DNA of 64,000 nt from Anaerolineales bacterium (GCA_019637675.1 JAHBVE010000002.1:333797-397796), one strand, 5' to 3'. Numbered from the stretch's first letter, positions 51,444-62,635 are shown. Made by a program: numbers and translations. Notes: generated by a model from the letters alone, not told the origin.

Positions 51444-51923
51444 ATGCGCACCCCCACCAACGCCACCGCCCTCGCATTTCAAGATGTTCTTCGCCAGCAC
51501 GGCCTGACCGGCGCAGTGGTCGAGTTCGAGATCACCACCCGCACCGCAGCCGATGCGGCCGCCGCCATCGGCTGCGAGCTGGGGCAGATCGTCAAGTCGC
51601 TCATCTTCCGCACCGCGGAAGATGAGGCGGTCATCGTGCTGACCAGCGGCAGCAACCGGGTGGACGAGGCCCTGGTGGCCGAGGCCACCGGCGCTGCGCT
51701 GGGCAAGGCCGACGCTGACTTCGTGCGCCAGCTCACCGGCTACGCCATCGGCGGCGTGCCGCCTTTCGGCTACGAGCAGCCAGCCCACACCTACATCGAC
51801 GAGGACCTGCTGCAGTACGCCGAGGTGTGGGCGGCGGCCGGCACGCCGCACGCCGTGTTCCCGCTGCCGCCGGATGCGCTGGTGCGCATCAGCGGCGGCA
51901 AGGTGATACAGGTGCACGGGTAG
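51444..51923 (+). CDS. YbaK/EbsC-family aminoacyl-tRNA deacylase
   Basis: 159 residues. IVKSLIFRTAEDEAVIVLTSG holds the conserved Lys, and GKADADFVRQLTGYAIGGVPPFGY is the family glycine-rich segment. The fold hydrolyses mischarged aminoacyl-tRNAs such as Cys- or Ala-tRNA-Pro. GGAGTAAGG overlaps the end of the previous gene; the start is two bases after that stop, so the two are coupled. Confidence 0.88.
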   Translation: MRTPTNATALAFQDVLRQHGLTGAVVEFEITTRTAADAAAAIGCELGQIVKSLIFRTAEDEAVIVLTSGSNRVDEALVAEATGAALGKADADFVRQLTGYAIGGVPPFGYEQPAHTYIDEDLLQYAEVWAAAGTPHAVFPLPPDALVRISGGKVIQVHG

Positions 51924-51938
51924 CAGCACACCGCGCAC

Positions 51939-52165
51939 TGTCATTCCGAGCGGGTTTATCAGCCTACACCAGACCGCCGAACCCGCTTCAGCGAGGAATC
52001 CGTATTGGCATTTCTTCCGAATTCACTCAGACGGATTGAGACACAAACCGTCCCACAACGGATCCCTCCTCGGCCTTTGGCCTCGTTCGGGATGACAAGC
52101 TTGGGGATTGCTTCGTCGGCTGAAAGTTGCATGAACATGCAACTTTCAGCATTCCTCGCAATGAC
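51939..52165. repeat. Cluster of dispersed palindromic repeats
   Basis: Three elements fill the gap: TGTCATTCCGAGCGGG...GCGAGGAATCCGTA (51940-52005), ACGGATCCCTC...GGGATGACAA (52053-52097) and GATTGCTTCG...CTCGCAATGAC (52106-52165). The last encloses a perfect 15-bp hairpin, GCTGAAAGTTGCATG / CATGCAACTTTCAGC (52119-52150). No gene is seen here. Confidence 0.65.
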
Positions 52166-52173
52166 GGAGAAAA

Positions 52174-52250
52174 CAAGAGACCGGCTTTCGCCGGTCTCTT
52201 GCGCTAAAGCGCGAGAGAAACTACCCAGCTTCGCTGGGTAACGTTTCTCT
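52174..52250 (-). terminator. Two tandem hairpins after ahcY
   Basis: CAAGAGACCGGC / GCCGGTCTCTTG (52174-52201), followed on the minus strand by TTTT, and AGAGAAAC-TACCCAGC / GCTGGGTA-GTTTCTCT (52214-52250) immediately after the stop. The distal one has the T-run of a terminator. Confidence 0.75.
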
Positions 52251-52253
52251 TTG

Positions 52254-53564
<1,311 letters not shown>

Positions 53565-53601
53565 TTACAGATTAATCGATTAATCCATTAATCGGTTAAT
53601 C
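53565..53601. repeat. AT-rich palindrome spanning the kinase stop codon
   Basis: CAGATTAATCGATTAAT / ATTAATCGGTTAATCAG around a CC centre, 15 of 17 pairs plus a wobble. The kinase stop (53598-53596) lies in it. The core ATCGATTAATNNATTAATCG is shared with 61381-61432. Confidence 0.65.
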
Positions 53602-54564
53602 AGTTCTGGACAGCAAGCTCTCCAGTTTGCCGCCATCATCATAATGCTGGCGGTAGCGGGTGACGAAGTCAGCCACCGAGAAGTGGTGGGTCTGCGGGCC
53701 GGCCTGCTCGAGGCAGTAGGTGGCGGCCAGGGAGCCGAGGCGGCCGCTGGTCTCCCAGTCGAGGCCCAAGCGGAAGCCGGTGAGGAAGCCAGCGCGGAAG
53801 GCATCCCCGCCGCCGGTAGGATCGACAATGGTGTCGGTGGGCACGGCTTCGACCCAGGCTTTGCCATCCTTGGTGTAGATGTCGGCGCCTTTGGGGCCGA
53901 GGGTGACGACCATGTAATCAAGATGGGCGAGGATGGCTTTGTCATCCATGCCGGTCTTGTCTTTGACGAGCTCGAACTCGTATTCGTTCATGAACATGGC
54001 GTGGGCCGATTCGACGCCGGTACGCAGGATGCTGCCGTCAAAACGCACGATCTGCTGGCTGGGGTCGTAGACATAGGGGATGCTGAGCTCTTTGCACTCG
54101 GCGACATACTGCTGCATGGCGACGGGGTCGTTAGGCGAGATGATGACGAGCTGGGGTGCGCCGCCCTTGACCTGCTTGAGGGTCAGCTCGGTGGCGCGGG
54201 CCATGGCACCGGGGTAGAAGCTGGCGACCTGGGCGTTGGAGCGGTCTGTGGTGGCGAAGTACGAGGCGGTGTAGGTGCCCTCGATAACTTCCATATTGGT
54301 GGTGTCTACGCCGTGGTCGTTGAGGAAGGCGCGGTATTCGGCAAAGTCTTCGCCGACGGCGGCCATGACACGGGGCTTGCCGCCGAGCAGGGCCATGGTG
54401 TAGGCGATGTTGGGGGCGATACCGCCGCGGCGGCGGTCTAGCTTATCTACGAGGAAGGAGAGGCTGATCTTTTCGAGGTGCTCTGCCAGCAGGTGCTCTT
54501 TGAAGAGGCCTGGGAAGGTCATGAGGTAATCGTAGGCTACGGAGCCTGTGATAAGTACATCCAT
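53596..54564 (-). CDS. PfkB-family kinase, probable adenosine kinase
   Basis: 322 residues. MDVLITGSVAYDYLMTFPGLF, DRRRGGIAPNIAYTMALLGG, the NEYEFELV region and the C-terminal PTGGGDAFRAGFLTGF with the catalytic Asp are PfkB hallmarks. The neighbour ahcY releases adenosine, so phosphorylation of adenosine to AMP is the likely role; another nucleoside or sugar cannot be excluded. The start at 54564 is preferred; upstream codons overlap a leader hairpin. Confidence 0.85.
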   Translation of the reverse strand: MDVLITGSVAYDYLMTFPGLFKEHLLAEHLEKISLSFLVDKLDRRRGGIAPNIAYTMALLGGKPRVMAAVGEDFAEYRAFLNDHGVDTTNMEVIEGTYTASYFATTDRSNAQVASFYPGAMARATELTLKQVKGGAPQLVIISPNDPVAMQQYVAECKELSIPYVYDPSQQIVRFDGSILRTGVESAHAMFMNEYEFELVKDKTGMDDKAILAHLDYMVVTLGPKGADIYTKDGKAWVEAVPTDTIVDPTGGGDAFRAGFLTGFRLGLDWETSGRLGSLAATYCLEQAGPQTHHFSVADFVTRYRQHYDDGGKLESLLSRTD

Positions 54565-54619
54565 ACTATGCCTCGCCCACGGCGGGGCTGGAGTTGTGGT
54601 GTGGGGCAATACACACAAA

Positions 54620-54650
54620 AACGCCCTCGGGTTTCGAGAGCGTTCTCCCG
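54620..54650 (-). promoter_or_regulatory. Candidate transcription attenuator ahead of the kinase-ahcY operon
   Basis: On the minus strand: a terminator, AACGCTCTCG / CGAGGGCGTT plus TTTTT (54644-54617), and an alternative stem, CGGGAG-AACG-CTCTCG (54650-54635), that shares its 3' arm with the 5' arm of the terminator. A TAAACT -10 (54671-54666) is about 15 bases upstream. The two folds exclude each other. Confidence 0.5.
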
Positions 54651-54857
54651 CGCGTGGCGTACGCAAGTTTAGCATGGGGGGGAAGGAATGGCAAGGATGA
54701 AGGCGGAGGGAGGAAGGATGAGGGAAGGGCAAAAGCATGGCCGAGTGCAGAAGTAAGAATGCGGAAGTGGAAGCCGGCAGCTTGCCTGGCCGCCCGCAGC
54801 CGAATTGGCGGCCCGGCCGAGGCGTGTTTGCCAGCCGCCTCCCCTATAATGCCCCCT

Positions 54858-55154
54858 ATGGATGCCAACACATTGCAGACCCTGGCCACGGCGCTGACCA
54901 TTTGGGGGGCTACCTTCGTTCTGGCCTTGTGGGCCAGTTTGGTGTACTGGACCCACCGGGACGCGGCCGCCCGGCTGCGGGAGCCGAGCCGCCGGCTGCT
55001 GGCGGTGCTGCTCTCGGTGATCTTGTTCATTCCAGGGGTGCTCATCTACATCCTGCTGCGCCCGCAGCGCACGCTGGAAGAGGAATACTTGCTGACCCTG
55101 GAAGAAGAGGCGCTGCTGCGTGCGATCGAGGAGAGCGAGAGGAGACACGGGTAA
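54858..55154 (+). CDS. Small two-helix membrane protein, unrecognised
   Basis: 98 residues. Two membrane helices (about 10-30 and 47-65) then an acidic C-terminus (RTLEEEYLLTLEEEALLRAIEE), possibly helical. It resembles phospholipase-D-nuclease N-terminal (PLDc_N) membrane proteins by layout. TATAAT (54845-54850) is seven bases before the ATG, fixing the start and predicting leaderless expression. The longer frame upstream is not supported. It is divergent from the kinase operon. Confidence 0.72.
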   Translation: MDANTLQTLATALTIWGATFVLALWASLVYWTHRDAAARLREPSRRLLAVLLSVILFIPGVLIYILLRPQRTLEEEYLLTLEEEALLRAIEESERRHG

Positions 55155-55463
55155 GCCAAAGGCGAAGTGAGATTTTTGAATGCAGATTTCTGATTTTGAT
55201 TGGAATTATGGCCAGGATGACTTGAATGACCTGGCGCGCCCCCCTTTTGCTGCCAGGTTAAAACATTTACCGCTAAAAAATTGACTGTGGCACGGCTAGG
55301 CTATGGGTGTATCAACTTAACCCCATCCCGCTCAGCTACGCAGCCGGCTGACACCAAGCGAACAGCCGCCCGCGGCCAGCGAACCAGGCCGCGGGAGCAG
55401 ATATAGCAGGGAGTGTGGGCTGGCGGGTGGATTGGGGCGCGGTGCTAAGCGAGAAAAAACGTA
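55155..55463. other. 309-base gap with GC-rich hairpin, possible small RNA
   Basis: A TTGACT at 55281 has no good -10. Around 55367-55398 there is a strong CCCGCGGCC / GGCCGCGGG stem, and GCAGCCGGCTGA is another self-complementary stretch. No open reading frame looks coding, and no tRNA-type T-loop is present. Composition is GC-rich, unlike the adjoining AAA-PIN cassette. A structured transcript is possible but unproven. Confidence 0.3.
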
Positions 55464-55925
55464 CTAAATTTCATCAGCAGCTATAACAAATACACTAATA
55501 AGTCTCTCTAAAGTCTTCCGAACATTAGTGGGGAAATTACGAAAGTCATGTGAAACCAATGTGCCTGTATTTGTATACCGCGCAACCTTCACGAATGTTG
55601 AATCGGTTTTATCATGGACATGTTGTCGGATAACTTTATTAGTAGCGCTATCGGTTTGCTTAGGCTTCTCATTAATTCTTTGATTGGTTCCTAAAACCCC
55701 CAGCACATAAAATGCAAAACTACCATGATGCACATGAGTTAAGTATTCATGAACAATACTACTTCTATTTTTGGCATTTTCAATTGAAAAGCCGGGGTCC
55801 ACGCAAATTACATCATCATGCTCTAATAATCCCGACACAAGAGCTAGAGCACTCTGATGTTGAACAATAGCCTCATTGTTTGCATGTACAAAAATATTTG
55901 TATCAATTACTAGTTCTCTTGGCAT
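55464..55925 (-). CDS. PIN-domain nuclease, partner of the AAA ATPase
   Basis: 153 residues. The acidic PIN quartet is visible: D8 (VIDTNIFVH), E60 (SSIVHEYLT), D108 (KTDSTFVKVA) and D127 (VSHDFRN), compatible with a metal-dependent ribonuclease. The start overlaps the ATPase 3' end by 23 bases, with AAAGGAA upstream, so the two are coupled. Base composition is AT-rich like the ATPase and unlike neighbours. No antitoxin gene is adjacent; the ATPase may instead regulate the nuclease. Confidence 0.85.
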   Translation of the reverse strand: MPRELVIDTNIFVHANNEAIVQHQSALALVSGLLEHDDVICVDPGFSIENAKNRSSIVHEYLTHVHHGSFAFYVLGVLGTNQRINEKPKQTDSATNKVIRQHVHDKTDSTFVKVARYTNTGTLVSHDFRNFPTNVRKTLERLISVFVIAADEI

Positions 55926-57282
55926 TTTTCCTTTTATTTCCCGCCCTTGATTGGCTTATAGCTAGTCCAAAAGCTTCTTTTAAAGATTCGCCAAAAAAAC
56001 CCATTGGCCAATCCTGCTCATTAATATGCCCAGCGTCATTTATTGGAATATTCCGGACTTGCGAGCCAGAGGACCGTTTTTCCACAAAAAGAATTGAGAC
56101 TTGATCTTTTTTTATCTTACCTTCTGCTATAAGTCTACGAAGTCGCAATAGCAGATGCTCGCTATGGGTTTCGAGGATAACATTTTTGTCTTGGTTTGCA
56201 ATCTCTACAAAGAGATCTGACAACAAAACTTGCAGCCTAGGATTAAGATGTATTTCCGGTTGCTCACAAATTATCAATGAGCCCTTTGGGGAGCGCGTAC
56301 CCTCTACGATGAGGGGCAAAACTTGTGAAAGACCTGATCCAGTATCAAATAGATTACCAATTGGAATGTTCTTGTTTCCCTTTAGTTCTAAGTGGAATGT
56401 ATTATTATCAGGACCATTTCTTGGACTCAACTTTCCACCAAAGTCAAATTTTTCCGTCCAGAAATCAAGCCACCTCTTTTGACTTGTTGTACCCCCACGA
56501 GCAATAATTTCGGGAGCATTTTGTCCCTTGGCACCAATGTTCTGTGGAGCCTCTCCTGAAAATTCGTAAAATCTCTTAAATGGTTCGCGCAATGGGCCAA
56601 TATAGCTAATGCGCTGAAAGAAATCTTCAATCAACTCTGCCATAGCAGAAGCTGCTGCAAAATAAATAAATTCCCCGCTAGTGAAGGTTATTCCCTTTTG
56701 ATTACTCTTTTTGCTTTTACTATGCTTTCGAAGGATTCTTTGGATTGCATCCACGAAGTAGAAATGCTTCGGAGTGTCTTTTAGAATCTCTGCCTTGATC
56801 TCCTTTGTCAATGTACCCTTGGGGCGAAAATTCAAAGAATAGTAGTCTTTCTGTTTTGTGCGAGACAACATAGCTCGACCAAATATGTCCTTAACAAAAT
56901 ATCGAGAGAGTTGGATATCATTAGGAACTACTCCTTCAGCTTTCTCAAACAAGGAGATAAATTCACCTGGAGGTGATTCGCCAACTTCTCCCTTTTTCTT
57001 ACTGTTGCTATGAACAAATCTGATATCTAAAGATAGTTGCTTATTGGGATCATGATTGTGGACAAAGTCTTTGAACAGGCCAACGTCAATCAAAGGTCCC
57101 TTAGTCATTAGTGCGGTAGTCACATCAGACGACTCCAAAGTTTGCTTCAATAACAACAGTGGGGCGATTAAACTGGACTTCCCAGAATTGTTAGGGCCTA
57201 AAACTATTGTGAGTGGTTTAATTTCTACCCACCCCGTGTCCGCAAAGCATCTAAAGTTTTTCCACCTAAATATTGGTTGCAT
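55903..57282 (-). CDS. ABC/OLD-like AAA ATPase with DUF3696 C-terminus
   Basis: 459 residues. Walker A GPNNSGKSS (29-36), signature GSGLSQVLP (315-323), Walker B IICEQPEIHL (337-346), H-loop ETHSEHLL (371-378), and C-terminal DWPMGFFGES (424-433), the DUF3696 hallmark. A basic, Lys-rich middle segment (about 184-198) may contact nucleic acid. There is no TOPRIM or nuclease domain fused. One sample line (56701-56760) has 21 G+C of 60 bases; one in enolase (57721-57780) has 35. TAGAAT is six bases before the ATG. Confidence 0.88.
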   Translation of the reverse strand: MQPIFRWKNFRCFADTGWVEIKPLTIVLGPNNSGKSSLIAPLLLLKQTLESSDVTTALMTKGPLIDVGLFKDFVHNHDPNKQLSLDIRFVHSNSKKKGEVGESPPGEFISLFEKAEGVVPNDIQLSRYFVKDIFGRAMLSRTKQKDYYSLNFRPKGTLTKEIKAEILKDTPKHFYFVDAIQRILRKHSKSKKSNQKGITFTSGEFIYFAAASAMAELIEDFFQRISYIGPLREPFKRFYEFSGEAPQNIGAKGQNAPEIIARGGTTSQKRWLDFWTEKFDFGGKLSPRNGPDNNTFHLELKGNKNIPIGNLFDTGSGLSQVLPLIVEGTRSPKGSLIICEQPEIHLNPRLQVLLSDLFVEIANQDKNVILETHSEHLLLRLRRLIAEGKIKKDQVSILFVEKRSSGSQVRNIPINDAGHINEQDWPMGFFGESLKEAFGLAISQSRAGNKRKNAKRTSN

Positions 57283-57294
57283 AGACTAATTCTA
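57283..57294 (-). promoter_or_regulatory. Leaderless -10 of the AAA-PIN cassette
   Basis: TAGAAT (57294-57289), six bases, ATG. The element matches the resident leaderless genes although the cassette itself has foreign composition. Confidence 0.55.
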
Positions 57295-57305
57295 ACAGGC
57301 TACTG

Positions 57306-58983
<1,678 letters not shown>

Positions 58984-60630
58984 CTAGCTATTGCTCGAGA
59001 CCGACTCCGGCAGCGCAACCTTGGCGCCGGCTTTCTCGGCGGCGGCCTTGACGAAGGCGACGAACAGCGGGTGCGGGCGCGTGGGGCGTGAGAGGAACTC
59101 CGGGTGGAACTGGGTGCCGAGCATGTACGGGTGCTCGGCCACCTCCACGATCTCGACCAGGCGATCGTCGGGCGAGGTGCCCGAGAAGCGCATGCCGTGC
59201 TCGCTGAAGGCTTCGCGGGCGGCGTTGTTGAACTCGAAGCGGTGGCGGTGGCGCTCCTCGATCATGGGCTGACCATAGGCCTGAGCAGCGATGCTGCCCG
59301 GCTCCAGCTGGCAGGGGTACACGCCCAGGCGCATGGTGGCGCCCTTCTCGGCGATGCCGCGCTGGTCAGGCATCAGGTCGATCACGGGATACGGCGAAGC
59401 CGGATCGAACTCGGTGGAGTTGGCCTCGCTGTAGCCGAGGACGTTGCGGGCGAACTCGATCGCCATGACCTGCATGCCCAGGCACAGGCCGAAGTACGGC
59501 ACCTTGTGCTCGCGGGCGTACTGGGCCGCGGCGATCTTGCCTTCGATGCCGCGGCTATCAAAGCCGCCGGGCACCAGGATGCCGTCTGCGGCGCGCACTT
59601 CGTCCCAGCCGCGGCCCTTCTCAAGCTCGCTGGCATGCACCCAGTCGATCTCGACCTCCACGCCGAGGGCCAGGCCGGCGTGCTGCAGCGCTTCTTTGAC
59701 GCTCATGTAGGCGTCGTGCAGCTCAACATATTTGCCCACGAGGGCGATGCGCACGGTGGGCTTATCCTTGCGGGCCGAGCGGATGATGGCCTCCCAGGCG
59801 GAGAGGTCGGGTGCGTGGCGAGCCTGCAGGCCGAGGGTATCCATGATGTAGTCGGCCACGCCCAGCTTCTCGAGCAGGAGCGGGATCTCATACATGACGT
59901 CGATGGTGGGCATGGGCACCACGCCGCGGCGGTCCACATCGCAGAACTTGGCGATCTTCTCGCACAGGTCAGGCGTGATGGTCTTGTCGGCGCGGGCCAC
60001 GATCATCTGCGGCGAGATGCCGAGGGAACGGAGCTCACGCACGGAGTGTTGGGTGGGCTTGGTCTTGAGCTCGTTGGTGGCGCCGATGTGCGGCAGCCAG
60101 GTGGTGTGAATGTAGAAGACATTCTCGCGGCCCACGTCAGTGCGGATCTGGCGCAAGGCTTCGATGAAGGGCAGCGACTCGATGTCGCCCACGGTGCCGC
60201 CGACCTCAACGAGGACGACCTCGGCGCCAGTGGATTCGGGCACCAGGCCGATGCGGCGCTTGATCTCGTCGGTGATCTGGGGCACTACCTGGATGGTGCC
60301 GCCCAGGTAGTCGCCGCGGCGCTCTTTGGCGATGACCTCGGCATACACCTGGCCGGTGGTGATGGTGCTGACCGCGGTGAGGTTGATGTCGACGAAGCGC
60401 TCGTAGTGGCCCAGGTCGAGGTCAGTCTCGGAGCCGTCGTTGAGCACGAAGACTTCGCCGTGCTGGTACGGACTCATGGTGCCGGGGTCGACGTTGATGT
60501 AGGGGTCGAGCTTCTGCACGGCCACGGTGTAGCCGCGCTCTTTGAGCAGGCGGCCAATGGCGGCGGTGGTGACGCCTTTGCCAACGGAGCTAACTACACC
60601 CCCGGTAACAAATATATATTTGATCGTCAT
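58984..60630 (-). CDS. pyrG: CTP synthase
   Basis: 548 residues. N-terminal synthetase domain: YIFVTGGVVSSVGKGVTTAA, DPYINVDPGTMSPYQHGEVF, and VEVGGTVGDIESLPFIEA. C-terminal glutaminase domain with Cys nucleophile in FGLCLGMQVMAIE and the His-Glu pair in GTQFHPEFLSRP. It makes CTP from UTP and glutamine. GAGGAG lies upstream of the ATG. A long antisense open frame on the plus strand is a shadow. Confidence 0.97.
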   Translation of the reverse strand: MTIKYIFVTGGVVSSVGKGVTTAAIGRLLKERGYTVAVQKLDPYINVDPGTMSPYQHGEVFVLNDGSETDLDLGHYERFVDINLTAVSTITTGQVYAEVIAKERRGDYLGGTIQVVPQITDEIKRRIGLVPESTGAEVVLVEVGGTVGDIESLPFIEALRQIRTDVGRENVFYIHTTWLPHIGATNELKTKPTQHSVRELRSLGISPQMIVARADKTITPDLCEKIAKFCDVDRRGVVPMPTIDVMYEIPLLLEKLGVADYIMDTLGLQARHAPDLSAWEAIIRSARKDKPTVRIALVGKYVELHDAYMSVKEALQHAGLALGVEVEIDWVHASELEKGRGWDEVRAADGILVPGGFDSRGIEGKIAAAQYAREHKVPYFGLCLGMQVMAIEFARNVLGYSEANSTEFDPASPYPVIDLMPDQRGIAEKGATMRLGVYPCQLEPGSIAAQAYGQPMIEERHRHRFEFNNAAREAFSEHGMRFSGTSPDDRLVEIVEVAEHPYMLGTQFHPEFLSRPTRPHPLFVAFVKAAAEKAGAKVALPESVSSNS

Positions 60631-60876
60631 GGCACGACTCCTCTGGTGTGTGTATTCAAGGCTAACGGATGGATGTGGCGAAGCGTGAGGGTGATGCAGA
60701 GTGAATATGGAAGATGCGGGAGCAAGGATTCCTCCCTATCCCGGGTTCGGCGGTCTGATGGTGTTTCATTAAACCGGTCGGAATGTTGCGTGGGCGTTGC
60801 CCACGCGTTGGCCTTGCTACTCGGCTGACGCCGAGTGACGCAACGCCCGTTGACTGCACACTATGGCTTAAACGAA
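60631..60876. other. Gap between pyrG and roadblock with several hairpins
   Basis: Holds a CTAACGGATGG start, a partial AAGGATTCCTC repeat, a hairpin GCGTGGGC-GTT-GCCCACGC (60788-60806), and CTCGGC-TGAC-GCCGAG (60820-60835). No reading frame looks coding. Confidence 0.45.
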
Positions 60877-60909
60877 ACGGAGAGGGGTCTTGAAAGAGCC
60901 CCTCTCCGT
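60877..60909 (-). terminator. Terminator of the roadblock gene
   Basis: ACGGAGAGGGG / CCCCTCTCCGT with an 11-base loop, then TTTCGTTT on the minus strand. Confidence 0.8.
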
Positions 60910-60947
60910 AGAGTGGCGAAACGTGCGCGGATTGCATGCCAGCCGGT

Positions 60948-61322
60948 TTATACGACATATGGCTCCAGGTCGGCGGCGGCGCGGCGCATCTCCATCAGCA
61001 TGAGGCCGAGCTTGGCCTCACTGCGCGAGAGCGCAGTCAGCACCGCATCCCGCCCCACGGCGGTGAGCAGCACCAGGCCCTCCTCGCCGCGGATGTAGAC
61101 CTCCTCCATGCTGCCGCGCTGCAACTCCTGGGCGATGCGCTCGCCCAGGCTGAGCATGGCGGCGCTCATGGCGGCCACGCGCTCCTCCTCTACGTCTGAG
61201 GGCAGCGCCGAGGCAAGCGAAAGCCCGTCGGCGGTGACGACTGCGGAGGCGATGATATCTGGGGCTGTGGCTTGCAGATCCCGAAGGCGGTTCTTGATGT
61301 GAGTCGAACGCGTATCGGCCAT
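60948..61322 (-). CDS. Roadblock/LC7-domain protein
   Basis: 124 residues starting MADTRSTHIKNRLRDLQ. The fold is visible in IIASAVVTADGLSLASALPSD, then AAMSAAMLSLGERIAQEL, EEVYIRGEEGLVLLTAVG and VLTALSRSEAKLGLMLMEMRRAAADL. MglB-like proteins regulate small GTPases, but no MglA-like GTPase gene is adjacent. A TATAGT lies about 15 bases before the ATG. Probably cytoplasmic; partner unknown. Confidence 0.87.
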   Translation of the reverse strand: MADTRSTHIKNRLRDLQATAPDIIASAVVTADGLSLASALPSDVEEERVAAMSAAMLSLGERIAQELQRGSMEEVYIRGEEGLVLLTAVGRDAVLTALSRSEAKLGLMLMEMRRAAADLEPYVV

Positions 61323-61380
61323 ATCAATAACCCAATGACTATACCATATTGACGGCAAGATGAAGAAGAAGGAATGAAGG

Positions 61381-61432
61381 AATAGATCAAAAACAATCGA
61401 TTAATGGATTAATCGATTGTCTTTGATCTATT
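61381..61432. repeat. 52-base near-perfect palindrome containing a stop codon
   Basis: Arms AATAGATCAAA and TTTGATCTATT outside, CAATCGATTAAT and ATTAATCGATTG inside, GG centre: 24 of 25 pairs. The stop of the exonuclease gene (61430-61428) lies in the outer arm. On the minus strand TTTTT follows the inner hairpin, so it may be a terminator. Confidence 0.75.
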
Positions 61433-62303
61433 GCCAGCGGGTGATGCGGTCAGCGATGGAGCTGGCGTCGAGTTCGGCGAGCAGTTGGCGCAGGTGCGGG
61501 TGGGCGCCGCGCCATTCGAGGTCAGCGAGGGTCTCGGGCAGGGGCACATCCGTGCGCAGAGTGGCCAGGGTGCGATAGAGCAGCGCATCGGCGCGCTGGG
61601 CTTCCAGGGTGGCAGCCAGCTTGGCCGCCCGCGTGCCGCTGAGCGCGGGCACCTGCCACTGGGTTGCCACGGGCGGAATGTCATCAATGTTGCCGTAGAC
61701 GGCCAGCACGCTGGCGGCCGATTTGGTGCCCCAGCCTGGCAGGCCGGGATAGCCGTCGGCGGCATCGCCGACGAGGGCCAGATAGTCGGGGATGCTGGCG
61801 GGCGGCACGCCGAACTTGGCCTGCACCGCCTCCGCATCCAGGATGAGGTCACGGCGGCGGTCCCAGGCGAATATTTTGCCGCCGACCATTTGCATCAGGT
61901 CCTTATCCGGCGAGCAGAGCAGGATACGCTCGACAGCCGGGTCAGGCGCCCAGCGGGCGGCGCCGGCCGCCAAGGCGTCGTCGGCCTCGAAATCAACCAT
62001 GGACCAGACGGTGACGCCGAAGGCGGCCACCAGGTCCTCGGCCAGCTGGAACTGGTTCCAGAGTTCAGGCTCGATGCCCTCGCCGGTCTTGTAGCCGGTA
62101 TAGAGCCCGTTGCGGAAGGATTCGATGACGTGATCGAAGGCATAGGCGACGTGGGTCACCTCGGGGCGCTCCAGCATGGCCATCAGGCTGCGCAGCAGGC
62201 CGAGGGCCGCGCCTACTTCCCGGCCGGTGGGGTCTTTCTTGGGCGGCGCGCCGAAGTAATTGCGGTAAAGCTCGTACGTGCCGTCAACCAGGTGGATTTG
62301 CAT
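61428..62303 (-). CDS. 5'-3' exonuclease / flap-nuclease-like protein
   Basis: 291 residues. MQIHLVDGTYELYRNYFG is the PIN-like start, YAFDHVIESFRNGLYTGYK, VDFEADDALAAGAAR (acidic cluster), LLCSPDKDLMQMV, and the H3TH helix SIPDYLALVGDAADGYPGLPGWGTKSAASVL form the Pol-I-type 5' nuclease. It has no polymerase domain. It probably removes RNA primers or flaps. TACAAT (62315-62310) is six bases before the ATG, so this start is preferred. Confidence 0.9.
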   Translation of the reverse strand: MQIHLVDGTYELYRNYFGAPPKKDPTGREVGAALGLLRSLMAMLERPEVTHVAYAFDHVIESFRNGLYTGYKTGEGIEPELWNQFQLAEDLVAAFGVTVWSMVDFEADDALAAGAARWAPDPAVERILLCSPDKDLMQMVGGKIFAWDRRRDLILDAEAVQAKFGVPPASIPDYLALVGDAADGYPGLPGWGTKSAASVLAVYGNIDDIPPVATQWQVPALSGTRAAKLAATLEAQRADALLYRTLATLRTDVPLPETLADLEWRGAHPHLRQLLAELDASSIADRITRWQ

Positions 62304-62384
62304 AGGACGATTGTAATCTGCGATCCCGGGCGGCTTCGATGCTACAATGCAAACATCCATTCGCTGCAATAATAGGAGAGAAAA

Positions 62385-62585
62385 ATGGCAAAGAAACGTT
62401 CCAAGAAGAGCAGTGGCCTTAATTTGTCGGCTCCCAAGCAGATAACCTGGGTGATTTCGGTTATTGTTGGGGTTTTAGGCTTGCTGTCTGAGTTTGCCGG
62501 GCTTTCGATTGGCGTCGAGTCAGCAGTTCTGCTGGCCATCGGCTTTGTCGTGCTGGCCGTGGCGACCGCCGCCAACGGCCTGTAA
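62385..62585 (+). CDS. Small membrane protein, unrecognised
   Basis: 66 residues. Basic N-terminus (AKKRSKKSSGL), then two membrane helices (about 20-36 and 42-62). No family was recognised. AGGAGAG lies upstream of the ATG, so it is likely translated. It is divergent from the exonuclease gene, and a perfect terminator follows. Confidence 0.68.
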   Translation: MAKKRSKKSSGLNLSAPKQITWVISVIVGVLGLLSEFAGLSIGVESAVLLAIGFVVLAVATAANGL

Positions 62586-62603
62586 GCCAACTTCATTCGC
62601 AGT

Positions 62604-62635
62604 AAAAAAGCCCAGCCGAATGGCTGGGCTTTTTT
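62604..62635 (+). terminator. Perfect terminator
   Basis: AAAAAAGCCCAGCC-GAAT-GGCTGGGCTTTTTT. Confidence 0.92.

Noticed and set aside
59104-60828. Long open frame (574 codons) on the plus strand
   Set aside because: Antisense shadow of pyrG. No motifs, His/Asp/Gly-rich by codon reflection; pyrG motifs are complete on the minus strand.
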